DNA of 64,000 nucleotides from Amorphoplanes digitatis (GTDB taxonomy: Bacteria; Actinomycetota; Actinomycetes; Mycobacteriales; Micromonosporaceae), in the NCBI RefSeq assembly GCF_014205335.1, contig NZ_JACHNH010000001.1:3900501-3964500 (forward strand), written 5' to 3'. A program made the position numbers and the translations under genes. Of this stretch, positions 19,060 to 26,797 are shown piece by piece (positions within the stretch are counted from its first letter, which is position 1; each line of letters starts with the position of its first letter). Below the pieces are notes generated by a model. That model did no database searches. It was not told the DNA's origin and worked only from the letters and a program-made list of their open reading frames with translations.

Positions 19060-20130
19060 TCATGCACCGCTTCCGACCAGCTCCCGCACCGGCAGCACGA
19101 TCATCTGCGCAGGGATGGCCACCGGCCGGGCGTACGTGATCGCCTCGACCGCGGGCGCCGCGGCGACGGCCCGGGTCGCGGCCCGGGTGGCGGACCTGGC
19201 CCGCGCGCCGGCCAGAGCCCGGGCGATGATCACGACCAGGCCCGGCAGCGCGGCGACGAAGGCGAAGAGGCCGTAGACCACGGCGATGGTCAGGCCCTGG
19301 GTGGCGCTGAGCCCGGCCGCGCCGAACGCCCAGGCGGTGACGCCCTCGCGGGGGCCCCAGCCGCCGACGTTGACCGGCAGGGTCATGGCCAGCAGCGCGA
19401 GCAGCATCAGCGGCGCGAGGCGCAGCAGCGAGGCGTCCGAGCCGGCGGCGCGGGCGGCGACGACGAACGTCGCCAGGTGCCCGGCAAGGACCACCGTCGA
19501 GGCGAGCACGATGCCCGGCCAGCTGCGGCGGGCGAGCAGGCCGGACCGCACCTCCGCGGCACCGGTCCGGGCCGCGCGGGCCCACCGGGACGCGCCGCCG
19601 CGCAGCCGGGAGAAGGCGAAGAACAGCAGGGCCGCGAGGCCGGCGGTGGTCGCGGCCGCGACGGCGATGCCGCGGGCGTGCGCCTCGAGGTGCGACAGGA
19701 CCGGCGACGGTACGGTCAGCAGCACCGTCACGCCGACCGACACCAGCACCACCTGTCCCGCCGTACGCTCGAGCACGACGGCCCGCACGCTCTTGCCGAC
19801 GTCACCCTCCTCGCGGCCGTGCTGCACCGCGCGGTCGACGTCGCCGAGCACCCCGCCGGGCAGCGCCGCGTTGATGAACAGCGCCTTGTAGTAGTCCGCG
19901 ATCGCGCCCCGCAGGGAGAGGGTCATGCCCAGGCCGCGGGCCACCAGGCACCACCGCCAGGCCGAGAACACCGTGGTGGCGACGCCGATCGCGAACGCGG
20001 CGACCAGCGCCGGGCCGTCTATCACCCGCAGTCCGTCGACGAAGGCACCGGTTCCCAGGCGCCAGAGCAGCACGGCGAGGATCCCCACCCCGCCGAGTAC
20101 CCGCACCCATGCCCAGATCGATCGGTTCAT
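19060..20130 (-). CDS. Lysylphosphatidylglycerol synthase TM-region-like (UPF0104) membrane protein
   Basis: A 356-residue polytopic protein with about eight membrane segments. Landmarks are ADYYKALFINAALPGGVLGDV near residue 78 and LPVNVGGWGPREG near 255, the signature of the flippase-like transmembrane half of MprF (UPF0104, AglD/YbhN relatives). The cytoplasmic lysyl-transferase half is absent. Relatives are suggested to move or modify lipid-linked molecules. Its place next to a glycosyltransferase, a methyltransferase and a CDP-alcohol phosphatidyltransferase suggests it handles a lipid-linked product of this cluster; that is inference. GAGGGGGCGG precedes the ATG. Confidence 0.82.
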   Translation of the reverse strand: MNRSIWAWVRVLGGVGILAVLLWRLGTGAFVDGLRVIDGPALVAAFAIGVATTVFSAWRWCLVARGLGMTLSLRGAIADYYKALFINAALPGGVLGDVDRAVQHGREEGDVGKSVRAVVLERTAGQVVLVSVGVTVLLTVPSPVLSHLEAHARGIAVAAATTAGLAALLFFAFSRLRGGASRWARAARTGAAEVRSGLLARRSWPGIVLASTVVLAGHLATFVVAARAAGSDASLLRLAPLMLLALLAMTLPVNVGGWGPREGVTAWAFGAAGLSATQGLTIAVVYGLFAFVAALPGLVVIIARALAGARARSATRAATRAVAAAPAVEAITYARPVAIPAQMIVLPVRELVGSGA

Positions 20131-20191
20131 CCCGCCGCCCCCTCAGGTTCCACCCTCTTGCGACTAATACGTCCGGGCGATGGCAGGTGGT

Positions 20192-20995
20192 TCAGAATTT
20201 CTGCGCAAGAAGATCTTGATGCCCGACCGTTACCTGGAGCCGGCCGGCCTCGGCGGCCTCGATCCGGCTCTTCAGATACTCCTCCAGGGCCAGCTCGGGA
20301 CGCTGCTCGGCGGCGGCGCCGACCCAGCCGCGTAGCCACTCGGCGGTGAGTTCGGCCTGCTCCGGCCCGAGCCGCCACGGGCTGTCCCGCACGGTGACCG
20401 TCGCGCCGGCACTGGCGAAGGCCTCCGCCGCGGCGCCGACCGCCTCCGGCCCGAGCAGCATCCGGTCGCCGACGACCCGCCGCTGGTGTTCGTTGAACGC
20501 GGCGGCGACCTCGGCGTCGAGCGGATCCGCCGGTTCGAGGGTGACCTCGCCGACCACCGAAAGGGTGAACAGGGCGGGGGTGTCCGACGCGACGCAGACC
20601 TCGGCGAGCGCGGTCACCTCGTCGACGGTGAACAGGTCGAGCAGCGCCGAGCAGGTGACGAGCGTGGTGCCGGCCAGGTCCGCCGCGGTCAGCGCGGTGA
20701 CGTCGCCCTGCGCGGTCTCGACCGTCACCGCGCTGCCGTCGGCGGCCGCCGGCGGCAGGTGGGCGGCGGCGTGCGCGAGCAGCGCGGGGTCACGGTCCTG
20801 CAGCACCCAGCGCTGCGGCCCGGGCAGCCGCGGCGCCAGCCACCGGCCCAGCGAGCCGGTGCCGCAGCCGAGGTCGCGGATGACCAGCTCGCCGCCGGTG
20901 GGCAGGCGCAGCGCCTCGATCAGGTCGTCGGCGCGGGCCGCCGCGTCCGCGGGCTCGCGCAGCGTCAGCCACGTCGAGCTGAACTCTCCGGTCAT
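20192..20995 (-). CDS. Class I SAM-dependent methyltransferase
   Basis: A 267-residue Rossmann-fold methyltransferase. Motif I is IRDLGCGTGSLGRW, followed by an acidic motif II (WVLQDRDPALL) and a motif IV region VTCSALLDLFT. The substrate cannot be read from sequence. Its ATG overlaps the stop of the glycosyltransferase by 4 bases (ATGA), so it is translationally coupled and likely acts on the same product. A 61-base gap separates it from the downstream UPF0104 gene. Confidence 0.85.
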   Translation of the reverse strand: MTGEFSSTWLTLREPADAAARADDLIEALRLPTGGELVIRDLGCGTGSLGRWLAPRLPGPQRWVLQDRDPALLAHAAAHLPPAAADGSAVTVETAQGDVTALTAADLAGTTLVTCSALLDLFTVDEVTALAEVCVASDTPALFTLSVVGEVTLEPADPLDAEVAAAFNEHQRRVVGDRMLLGPEAVGAAAEAFASAGATVTVRDSPWRLGPEQAELTAEWLRGWVGAAAEQRPELALEEYLKSRIEAAEAGRLQVTVGHQDLLAQKF

Positions 20996-22056
20996 GCGTC
21001 CAGCACCTCGCTCAATCGTCGGGTCGTCTCGTCCCAGCCCCGCAGGCCGGTGCGGCGGTCCCGGGCGGAGGCCCGCCAGGACTGCCGCAGCCGCGGGTCG
21101 GTCAGCCAGCGGCGCAGCGCCGCGGCCAGGGCTTCGGGGTCTCCCGGGGGCACCAGGTCCCCGGGGGTGGTGCCGTCGGCGGCGGCGCCGAGCGCCTCGG
21201 GCACGCCGTCGACCCGGGTGCCGAGCACCGGCACGCCGCGCGCCAGGGCCTCGGTCACCACCATGCCGTACGTCTCGGCCAGCGACGGGAGCACCAGCAG
21301 GTCGGCCTCGGCGTAGCTGCGGGCCAGCTCCGAACCGCCGCGGGTGCCCGCCAGCCGGATCCGGCCGGGTTCTGGCGCGGCCGCGATCAGGTCGCGGACC
21401 CGGTCGGTGAAGGCCGGTGCGCGGTCCAGCGCGCCGACAAGGGTGCAGGTCCAGGGCAGGTCGGCGACCGACCGCAGGGCCGTGACCAGGACGTCCTGCG
21501 CCTTGCGCGGGGTCAGCGCGGCCACGCACAGCAACCGGCCGCCCGCGGGCGACGGCGCGGCCGGCGGCGCGGGGTCGACGCCCGGCTCGGCCACGCGCAC
21601 GCTGCCGGCGGGCAGGTCGTGCAGGGTCTCCAGGCGCCGGGCGGCGCCGGAGCTGGTCGCCACGACCGCCGCGGCGGCGCGCAGCGTGCGCCGCTCCCGC
21701 GCGGTCAGCTCCGCCGCCTCGGCGGGTGCCAGGCCGGTCTCGTCGCCGAGCGGCAGGTGCACGAGCACCACCAGCCGTACCCGGTCGCGGTGCGGTTCGA
21801 GCAGCTCCGGCACGGCGCAGCCGACCAGGCCGTCGAGCAGCACCACGGCGCCGTCGGGTATCTCGGCGAGCGCCCGGCCCAGGACCGCGGCGTCGGCCTC
21901 CCGCGGGTGCGGCCAGGCCGCCGGCACCGCGATCTCGTGCACGTCGCGGCCGGCGGCCAGGCCGGTCAGCACCCGGCGGTCGTACGTGTTCCCGCCGCTC
22001 GGTGCCGCCGGGTCGTCGATGGCGCCCGGCAGCACCACGTGGAGCGCTTCGGTCAC
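20992..22056 (-). CDS. GT4-type glycosyltransferase
   Basis: A 354-residue GT-B fold glycosyltransferase. The N-terminus has the glycine-rich [15 protein letters not shown] typical of the nucleotide-sugar-retaining group. The C-terminal half has the GT4 E-x7-E region [19 protein letters not shown] and ends with a [11 protein letters not shown] helix. It probably transfers a sugar from a nucleotide donor to a cluster-specific acceptor. It overlaps the PTPS-like gene before it and the methyltransferase after it by 4 bases each, indicating a tightly coupled operon. Confidence 0.88.
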   Translation of the reverse strand: MTEALHVVLPGAIDDPAAPSGGNTYDRRVLTGLAAGRDVHEIAVPAAWPHPREADAAVLGRALAEIPDGAVVLLDGLVGCAVPELLEPHRDRVRLVVLVHLPLGDETGLAPAEAAELTARERRTLRAAAAVVATSSGAARRLETLHDLPAGSVRVAEPGVDPAPPAAPSPAGGRLLCVAALTPRKAQDVLVTALRSVADLPWTCTLVGALDRAPAFTDRVRDLIAAAPEPGRIRLAGTRGGSELARSYAEADLLVLPSLAETYGMVVTEALARGVPVLGTRVDGVPEALGAAADGTTPGDLVPPGDPEALAAALRRWLTDPRLRQSWRASARDRRTGLRGWDETTRRLSEVLDA

Positions 22057-22451
22057 AGGTTCCGCTCGTAGCTCGCCCAGGCGATGTGCGACTCGTGCAG
22101 CGTGACCGCGATGCCGGTCAGGCCGCGCGCGCCCACGCCGAGGTCGCCCGACTCCGCCTTTCCGGCGAGCCGGTCGGCGATCACCTTGGCGAGGAACTCC
22201 GTCGAGGTGTTCTGCCCGGCGAAGTCGGCCTCGTCGTCCAGGTTGCGGTAACTGAGCGTGCCGCAGATGGTGTGCAGCTCCTCGCTCGCCCGGCCGATGT
22301 CGACGACGATGTTGTCCGCGTCCAGCTCGGGCCGCTTGAACGTGGCGTCGACCACGAAAGTGGCGCCGTGCAACTTCTGGGCGGGTCCGAAGACCTCTCC
22401 CGAGAAGCTGTGCGCGATCATGATGTGGTCACGGACGGTGACGCTGAACAT
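22053..22451 (-). CDS. 6-pyruvoyl-tetrahydropterin synthase/QueD-like T-fold protein, active site altered
   Basis: A 132-residue T-fold protein that aligns along its length with QueD/PTPS. Compared with E. coli QueD it keeps the first zinc His (His14), the first His of the HxH pair (His28), the TSTEFLAK helix and the ligand-anchoring Glu (Glu120). It lacks the second His (Ala30 in KLHGATF), the catalytic Cys (Ala24) and the Asp-His dyad (LDHHYL is LSYRNL here, residues 66-71). It probably binds a pterin- or pyrimidine-like ligand without standard PTPS chemistry. Its ATG directly abuts the dehydrogenase stop (TGAATG). Confidence 0.85.
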   Translation of the reverse strand: MFSVTVRDHIMIAHSFSGEVFGPAQKLHGATFVVDATFKRPELDADNIVVDIGRASEELHTICGTLSYRNLDDEADFAGQNTSTEFLAKVIADRLAGKAESGDLGVGARGLTGIAVTLHESHIAWASYERNL

Positions 22452-23435
22452 TCACTCTCCTGCCGGGTAGTTGATCAGATGACACAGTGCGGGCAGCGAG
22501 CCGTCGGTCAGCCGGGGCATGACCTCGGGCAGCTGCGCGAAGTCCGACTCCCCGGTGATCAGGGCGTCGAAGATCGGGTCGGCGAGCAGGTCCAGCGCGA
22601 TCGCGAGCCGGTCGGCGTAGCTGCGCCGCCCGCGCCGCGCCGGCGCGATCCCGCCCACCTGGCTGCTCTTGACCACCAGGCGGCGGGAGTGGAAGAACTC
22701 GCCGAGCGGGACGCTGACCTCGCGATCCCCGTACCAGCTGAGCTCGATGACCGTAGCCTCCGCCGCGAGCAGCTCCAGCGCCCGGGTCAGCCCGGCCGAG
22801 GTGGCGCTGGCGTGCACCACCAGGTCGCAGTCCCCGGCCGCGTCGCCGGGCAGCGCGAAGCCGACCCCGAGCGCGTCCGCGACGGCGGCCTTCGCCGGGT
22901 CGGCGTCCACGAGCTGCACCTTCGCGGCGGGGAAGCGGGCCAGCACGGCGGCGACGCTCGCGCCGACCATGCCCGCGCCGACCACGGCGATCCGGTCGCC
23001 GACCAGCGGCGCGGCGTCCCAGAGCGCGTTGACGGCGGTCTCCACCGTGCCGGCCAGGACGGCCCGGCCGGCGGGAACGGTGTCCGGGATCACGGTCACC
23101 GCGGCGGCCGGCACGACGTAGCGGGTCTGGTGCGGGTACAGGGCGAAGACCGTGCGGCCGAGCAGCTCGGGCGGGCCCTGCTCGACCAGGCCGACGCTGA
23201 GGTAGCCGTACTTCACCGGTGCCGGGAAGTCGCCCTCCTGGAACGGCGCCCGCATCGCCGCGTGCTGGCTGTCCGGCACGCCGCCGCGGAACACGAGGGT
23301 CTCCGTGCCGCGGCTCACGCCGGAGTGCAGGGTCCGGACCAGAACCTCGCCCGGACCGGGGTCACCGACCGTGACCGGACGGATCTCGCCGCGGCCGGGC
23401 TCGGCGAGCCAGAACGCGTGTGCGTCACCCGACAT
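22452..23435 (-). CDS. MDR-family (zinc-type alcohol) dehydrogenase
   Basis: A 327-residue medium-chain dehydrogenase/reductase. The N-terminal part has GEVLVRTLHSGVSRGTETLVF, and the Rossmann domain has IAVVGAGMVGASVAAVLARF. The usual GHE and four-Cys structural zinc motifs are not evident, so this is an unusual sub-family, often annotated as zinc-binding dehydrogenase. It is the first gene of the leftward cluster, with GGAGGGG 10 bases before the ATG, and abuts the PTPS-like gene. It likely oxidises or reduces an intermediate of the cluster product. Confidence 0.85.
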   Translation of the reverse strand: MSGDAHAFWLAEPGRGEIRPVTVGDPGPGEVLVRTLHSGVSRGTETLVFRGGVPDSQHAAMRAPFQEGDFPAPVKYGYLSVGLVEQGPPELLGRTVFALYPHQTRYVVPAAAVTVIPDTVPAGRAVLAGTVETAVNALWDAAPLVGDRIAVVGAGMVGASVAAVLARFPAAKVQLVDADPAKAAVADALGVGFALPGDAAGDCDLVVHASATSAGLTRALELLAAEATVIELSWYGDREVSVPLGEFFHSRRLVVKSSQVGGIAPARRGRRSYADRLAIALDLLADPIFDALITGESDFAQLPEVMPRLTDGSLPALCHLINYPAGE

Positions 23436-23540
23436 CGGTATTTCCCCTCCGAGCTGAACCGAACGCGCGGATCTAGCGTGTTCAGTGACGACAAGCGGCA
23501 ACCATACGCGGCAACTCGATCTTGCCCTCCCGGAGGCACG
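23436..23540. promoter_or_regulatory. Divergent promoter region of the RibA/PTPS-like cluster
   Basis: The 105 bases between the dehydrogenase start and the phosphatidyltransferase start must hold promoters for both directions. It contains a less GC-rich stretch around 23460-23515. No clear operator palindrome was seen. Confidence 0.45.
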
Positions 23541-24341
23541 GTGACTATCAGTATCGCCACGATGACGGCTCGCGAGAGCCGGGGACCGATCGTCGGCCTG
23601 GCCGCGAACCTGATCCTGCTGACGGCCCTGGCCGCCACGACCGGGATCAGCGTCGCCGGCGCGCTGGCCGGCACGGCGTACGCCGTGGTCCTGGCCGTGG
23701 CCCTCGGCACCGGCCTGCGCCGCACCGGGATGCGCGCCCTCGGGCCGGCGAACGCCGTGACCCTGGCCCGCGCGACGCTGGTCGGCGGCGTGGTCGCCCT
23801 GGTCGTCACGTCGTTCCAGACGCCGGTTCCGCTGTCGGTGCTGGTGCCGCTGATCGGCGTCGCGCTCGCCCTGGACGGGGTGGACGGCCAGGTGGCCCGC
23901 CGCACCAACTCGACGTCGCGGCTGGGCGCGCGCTTCGACATGGAGGTCGACGCGTTCCTGATCCTGGTGCTGAGCGTCTTCGTGGCCGGCCCGTTCGGCT
24001 GGTGGACGATCGCGATCGGCGCGTTCCGCTACGTCTTCGTCGCCGCCTCCTGGGCCCTGCCCTGGATGAACGCCGCGCTGCCGCCGAAGTTCTCCCGCAA
24101 GGTCGTCGCCGCGGTGCAGGGCGTGGTGCTGGTGGTCGCGACCGCGAGCCTGCTGCCGGACGCCGTGTCCTTCGCCGCCGTAGCCGGCGCCCTGGCGTCG
24201 CTGATCTGGTCCTTCGGCCGCGACGTGCTCTGGCTCTGGGACACCGAGCAGCGCCGCCGCTTCGCCGAGGTCCGGGCCGGCGTCGTGGCCCGCCGCGCCG
24301 TCGCCCGGCCCCGCACCGCGCCGGCACCGGCCGGCGCCTGA
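23541..24341 (+). CDS. CDP-alcohol phosphatidyltransferase family membrane protein
   Basis: A 266-residue membrane protein. It carries the complete family signature: Asp112, Asp115, Ala119-Arg120, Gly129, Asp133 and Asp137 (DGVDGQVAR, then RLGARFDMEVD), which binds metal and the CDP-linked donor. Several hydrophobic segments flank it. Such enzymes transfer a phosphoryl-alcohol group from a CDP donor to an alcohol, making phospholipids or other phosphodiesters. The GTG at 23541 follows CGGAGG. It is divergent from the seven-gene leftward cluster and probably shares its promoter region, hinting at a membrane-linked product. Confidence 0.9.
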   Translation: MTISIATMTARESRGPIVGLAANLILLTALAATTGISVAGALAGTAYAVVLAVALGTGLRRTGMRALGPANAVTLARATLVGGVVALVVTSFQTPVPLSVLVPLIGVALALDGVDGQVARRTNSTSRLGARFDMEVDAFLILVLSVFVAGPFGWWTIAIGAFRYVFVAASWALPWMNAALPPKFSRKVVAAVQGVVLVVATASLLPDAVSFAAVAGALASLIWSFGRDVLWLWDTEQRRRFAEVRAGVVARRAVARPRTAPAPAGA

Positions 24342-24382
24342 GCTCAGGCCACCCGGGCGGTCGCCGGGTGGTTCGTGACGGA

Positions 24383-24418
24383 CGGAGGCCCCTGCTCGGG
24401 ATCGAGCCGGGGCCTCCG
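24383..24418 (+). terminator. Terminator hairpin after the CDP-alcohol phosphatidyltransferase
   Basis: A 10-bp perfect stem (CGGAGGCCCC with GGGGCCTCCG) and 16-nt loop, 42 bases past the stop. A weaker stem precedes it at about 24350-24370. The rest of the gap to 24610 holds no gene that I can see. Confidence 0.75.
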
Positions 24419-24610
24419 CCGTGCGTGCGGTCGTCACATCCCGACGGTCAGCCGATTACCGGCGGTGGCGGGGACGAACTCGCAGGCACGGCCGAGGACG
24501 CCGTCGGAGCCGTCGGGGGACGCTGCCGGGCGAATCGTAGTAGATCTTGGTGAATTGGGCGTTCGTCCACCTTGGCCGGGTCGCGGTGGTGGGGCGGCGC
24601 GTCTTCCGGG

Positions 24611-25495
24611 TCAGGCCACCCGGGCGATCGTGCCCGGCGGGGCGGGCGGTACCGCGCTCGGGTGCAGGATCGCGGCGATCGCCTCGACGCCGTCGACCAG
24701 GCGGGGGCCGGGGCGGACCACCAGGGCGTCGCCGTCGATCGCCCAGATCGCGGCGTCCGGGAAGTGCGGTACCACCGCGGCGGCCTGTGCGGCGGCGCCG
24801 TCGAGGTGGAATCCGCAGGGCGTGACCAGGACGATGTCGGGTCCGGCGGCGGCCAGTTCCGCCCAGGTGGTCTCCACCGACCGGGCGCCCGGGCGCGCCG
24901 CGACCGGCGTGCCGCCGGCGGCCGTCACCAGGTCCGGCACCCAGTGACCGGCCGTGAACGGCGGGTCGACCCACTCGACGATCGCCACCCGGGGCCGGGG
25001 CCGCCCTGCGACCGCGGCGGCCACCGCGTCCAGCCGCGCGCGCAGCGCCGCGACCAGGTCACGTGCCCGGTCCGGCACGCCGGCGCGGGCGCCGACCAGG
25101 GTGAAGGTCTCGAGCACCTCGTCGAGGGTGTACGGGTCCAGCGTCAGCACGTCGGCGCGGCAGCCCAGGTGGCCGAGCGCGTCCGAGACCTGCCCGGACG
25201 GCAGCGCGCACACCCGGCACAGGTCCTGGGTGAGGATCAGCTCCGGATCGAGCGCGGCGAGGGCGCCGGCGTGCAGCGTGTAGAGGTCGTCGCCCGCGGC
25301 CATACGCTCCCGCACGTACGCGTCGATCTCGGCCGGGGTCATGCCGCGGGTGTCGCGCCCGCCGACCACCACCGTCTTGTCCGCGCGGGCCGACGGCGGC
25401 TCGTCGCACTCGAACGTCACGCCGACGAGATCGTCGCCGAGGCCGAGGGCGTACACGATCTCGGTGGCCGAGGGCAGGAGCGAGACGAGGCGCAT
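24611..25495 (-). CDS. BtuF-like cobalamin/siderophore-type periplasmic binding-domain protein
   Basis: A 294-residue TroA-fold protein. It begins MRLVSLLPSATEIVYALGLGD, the standard BtuF/FhuD N-terminus, and has LDPELILTQDLCRVCA with a CxxC and later WAELAAAGPDIVLVTPCGF. There is no signal peptide or lipobox, so it would stay in the cytoplasm, unlike true BtuF. Such unexported versions are common in bacteria as stand-alone genes of unclear function. No ABC permease or ATPase gene is adjacent and no cobalamin riboswitch was seen upstream. Confidence 0.82.
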   Translation of the reverse strand: MRLVSLLPSATEIVYALGLGDDLVGVTFECDEPPSARADKTVVVGGRDTRGMTPAEIDAYVRERMAAGDDLYTLHAGALAALDPELILTQDLCRVCALPSGQVSDALGHLGCRADVLTLDPYTLDEVLETFTLVGARAGVPDRARDLVAALRARLDAVAAAVAGRPRPRVAIVEWVDPPFTAGHWVPDLVTAAGGTPVAARPGARSVETTWAELAAAGPDIVLVTPCGFHLDGAAAQAAAVVPHFPDAAIWAIDGDALVVRPGPRLVDGVEAIAAILHPSAVPPAPPGTIARVA

Positions 25496-25593
25496 GGTCC
25501 TGAAGTCTGCCGTGTGCCGGGCGTTGTCGCCCGATCAGGTTCATGTGCGCGTTGTTGGCGGCGCGCCGGTCGTGGCCGTGTCACCCTCGGCGA

Positions 25594-25968
25594 GTGCCAC
25601 TGCCGGATCTTGATACCTACACGTCGGACCGCACGATCACCGATGCCACGTTCGAGGGCGTCGTCGTGCCGGGCCTGTGCGCCGAGTTCTTCCGCCGTGT
25701 CGAGGGCGAGCGGACGGCGACCGCCGGCCGTTACTCGATGAACGGCCGGGAACTGCTGCTCGCCTGGGGGTGGGCCGACGAGGAGCACTGTCGCTTCTCG
25801 TCGGTCCGTGATCCCGAGGGCTTCTGGCATCCGGAGACGCCGGGCTGCCCGGTGGTGGAGATCATCCGGGACGGTGAGGAGCCGGACGCGCCGGTGACCG
25901 CGCTGGCGATCCGCACGCCCACCGGCCAGTGGGTCACGACCGATCGGGCGCGGGTGCCGTCGCGGTAG
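25594..25968 (+). CDS. Hypothetical protein
   Basis: About 124 residues from a GTG at 25594; a longer start at 25543 is possible. It begins PLPDLDTYTSDRTITDATFEGVV and includes GRYSMNGRELLLAWGWADEEHCRF and a PGCPVVEIIRDGEEP stretch. Composition is that of a soluble acidic protein. I do not recognise the family. It is divergent from the BtuF-like gene and its 3' end overlaps the convergent membrane protein gene by 35 bases. No strong ribosome site was found. Confidence 0.55.
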   Translation: MPLPDLDTYTSDRTITDATFEGVVVPGLCAEFFRRVEGERTATAGRYSMNGRELLLAWGWADEEHCRFSSVRDPEGFWHPETPGCPVVEIIRDGEEPDAPVTALAIRTPTGQWVTTDRARVPSR

Positions 25969-26302
25969 CGGGGGAGCGGCGTACCAGCCAGAGCGAGAAC
26001 CCGGTGAGCGCCAGCGCCAGGCCGAACAGGGTCAGGTGCAGGGCGGGGTCGACGATCGGCACGAAGCCGATGACGGCGACCGGCACCTGGACCACCGCGA
26101 TGAGCGCGGCGAGCAGCCAGGCCCGGGAGCCGCGCCAGAGCACGGCGGTCCAGATCGGTGCGGACGCCACCAGCAGGGTCAGGCCGTCGAGCAGGGCGTG
26201 CAGGTTGGCGTTGTGTACGGCATTGTGCGCGAACGCCTGCGCGGGCGACGCGATCCACAGGGCGGCGAGGACGGATCCGGCGATGACAGCGGCACGACGC
26301 AT
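25934..26302 (-). CDS. Hypothetical membrane protein with signal peptide
   Basis: A 122-residue protein: an N-terminal signal-like helix ending in SPAQAFAHN, then about three hydrophobic helices (LHALLDGLTLLVASAPIWTAV, WLLAALIAVVQVPVAVIGFV, LHLTLFGLALALTGFSLWLV) and a short basic tail. An AGGAAGC ribosome site precedes the ATG. I do not recognise the family. Two His-Asn pairs follow the signal region (AHNAVHNANLH), which may matter for metal binding. Confidence 0.65.
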   Translation of the reverse strand: MRRAAVIAGSVLAALWIASPAQAFAHNAVHNANLHALLDGLTLLVASAPIWTAVLWRGSRAWLLAALIAVVQVPVAVIGFVPIVDPALHLTLFGLALALTGFSLWLVRRSPATATAPAPDRS

Positions 26303-26424
26303 GGCTTCCTCCGGGTGTTACTGAGCCGTTGCACTGGGTAATCACGGTACGGAGGCCCCAGGAGGGCCGTAAAGCCCTCAAACGATTCACTCCTGTCACT
26401 CGCGTGCGTGACGTCCTCACTGAG

Positions 26425-26465
26425 AGTTGGCCAGACGAAGGATCTTGGCCACTTGGCTACTTCGG
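26425..26465. repeat. TTGGCCA direct repeats upstream of the 89-residue gene
   Basis: TTGGCCA occurs twice about 17 bases apart, followed by the related TTGGCTA, in the less GC-rich region 5' of the small gene. This could be a regulator site or part of the promoter. Confidence 0.4.
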
Positions 26466-26524
26466 GTAACGTCGCCTAGGGTGGCCGGGTCGGCGTGCGT
26501 CGACGGAGTGAGCAGGAGATATCC

Positions 26525-26794
26525 GTGAACCTGAGCGAAGTCGCCATGGCGGCCGCTATCACTGTCAGTGTTGGCGGCGTTTCTTACGCTGCGTTGAACG
26601 TCGACGGAATCTCCGGCTCGACCCGGACGGTCGCCGACCAGGCCTCGTGCCACACCGTCGACGGCGCCGTCGTCGCCTTCGTGGCGCAGCACGGCACGGC
26701 CCCGACGACGATCAAGCAGCTCAGCCCGTACGTGAAGGGCGACATCTCCGCGTACCGGATCGTCGGGGGCCGGGCCGCGGGGCCGGGCTGCTGA
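26525..26794 (+). CDS. Small membrane-anchored, pseudopilin-like protein
   Basis: An 89-residue protein from a GTG with GGAG 7 bases upstream. The N-terminus (NLSEVAMAAAITVSVGGVSYAAL) is a short polar lead then one hydrophobic helix. The exported part is short with two cysteines (ASCHTVDGAVV and the C-terminal GPGC) that could pair. The VDGAVVAFVAQHGTAPTTIKQLSPYVKGD stretch resembles type II pseudopilin C-terminal regions, in which a helix precedes a sequence on protein length and repeats. No pilin assembly genes are adjacent, so the resemblance is only structural. Confidence 0.65.
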   Translation: MNLSEVAMAAAITVSVGGVSYAALNVDGISGSTRTVADQASCHTVDGAVVAFVAQHGTAPTTIKQLSPYVKGDISAYRIVGGRAAGPGC

Positions 26795-26797
26795 CGC

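Noticed and set aside
24420..24610. Small open frames in the gap after the CDP-alcohol phosphatidyltransferase
   Set aside because: No ribosome site, no hydrophobic or conserved stretch, and arginine-rich composition.
25496..25593. Possible cobalamin riboswitch before the BtuF-like gene
   Set aside because: The region is short, lies in a divergent promoter and lacks a B12-box-like sequence.
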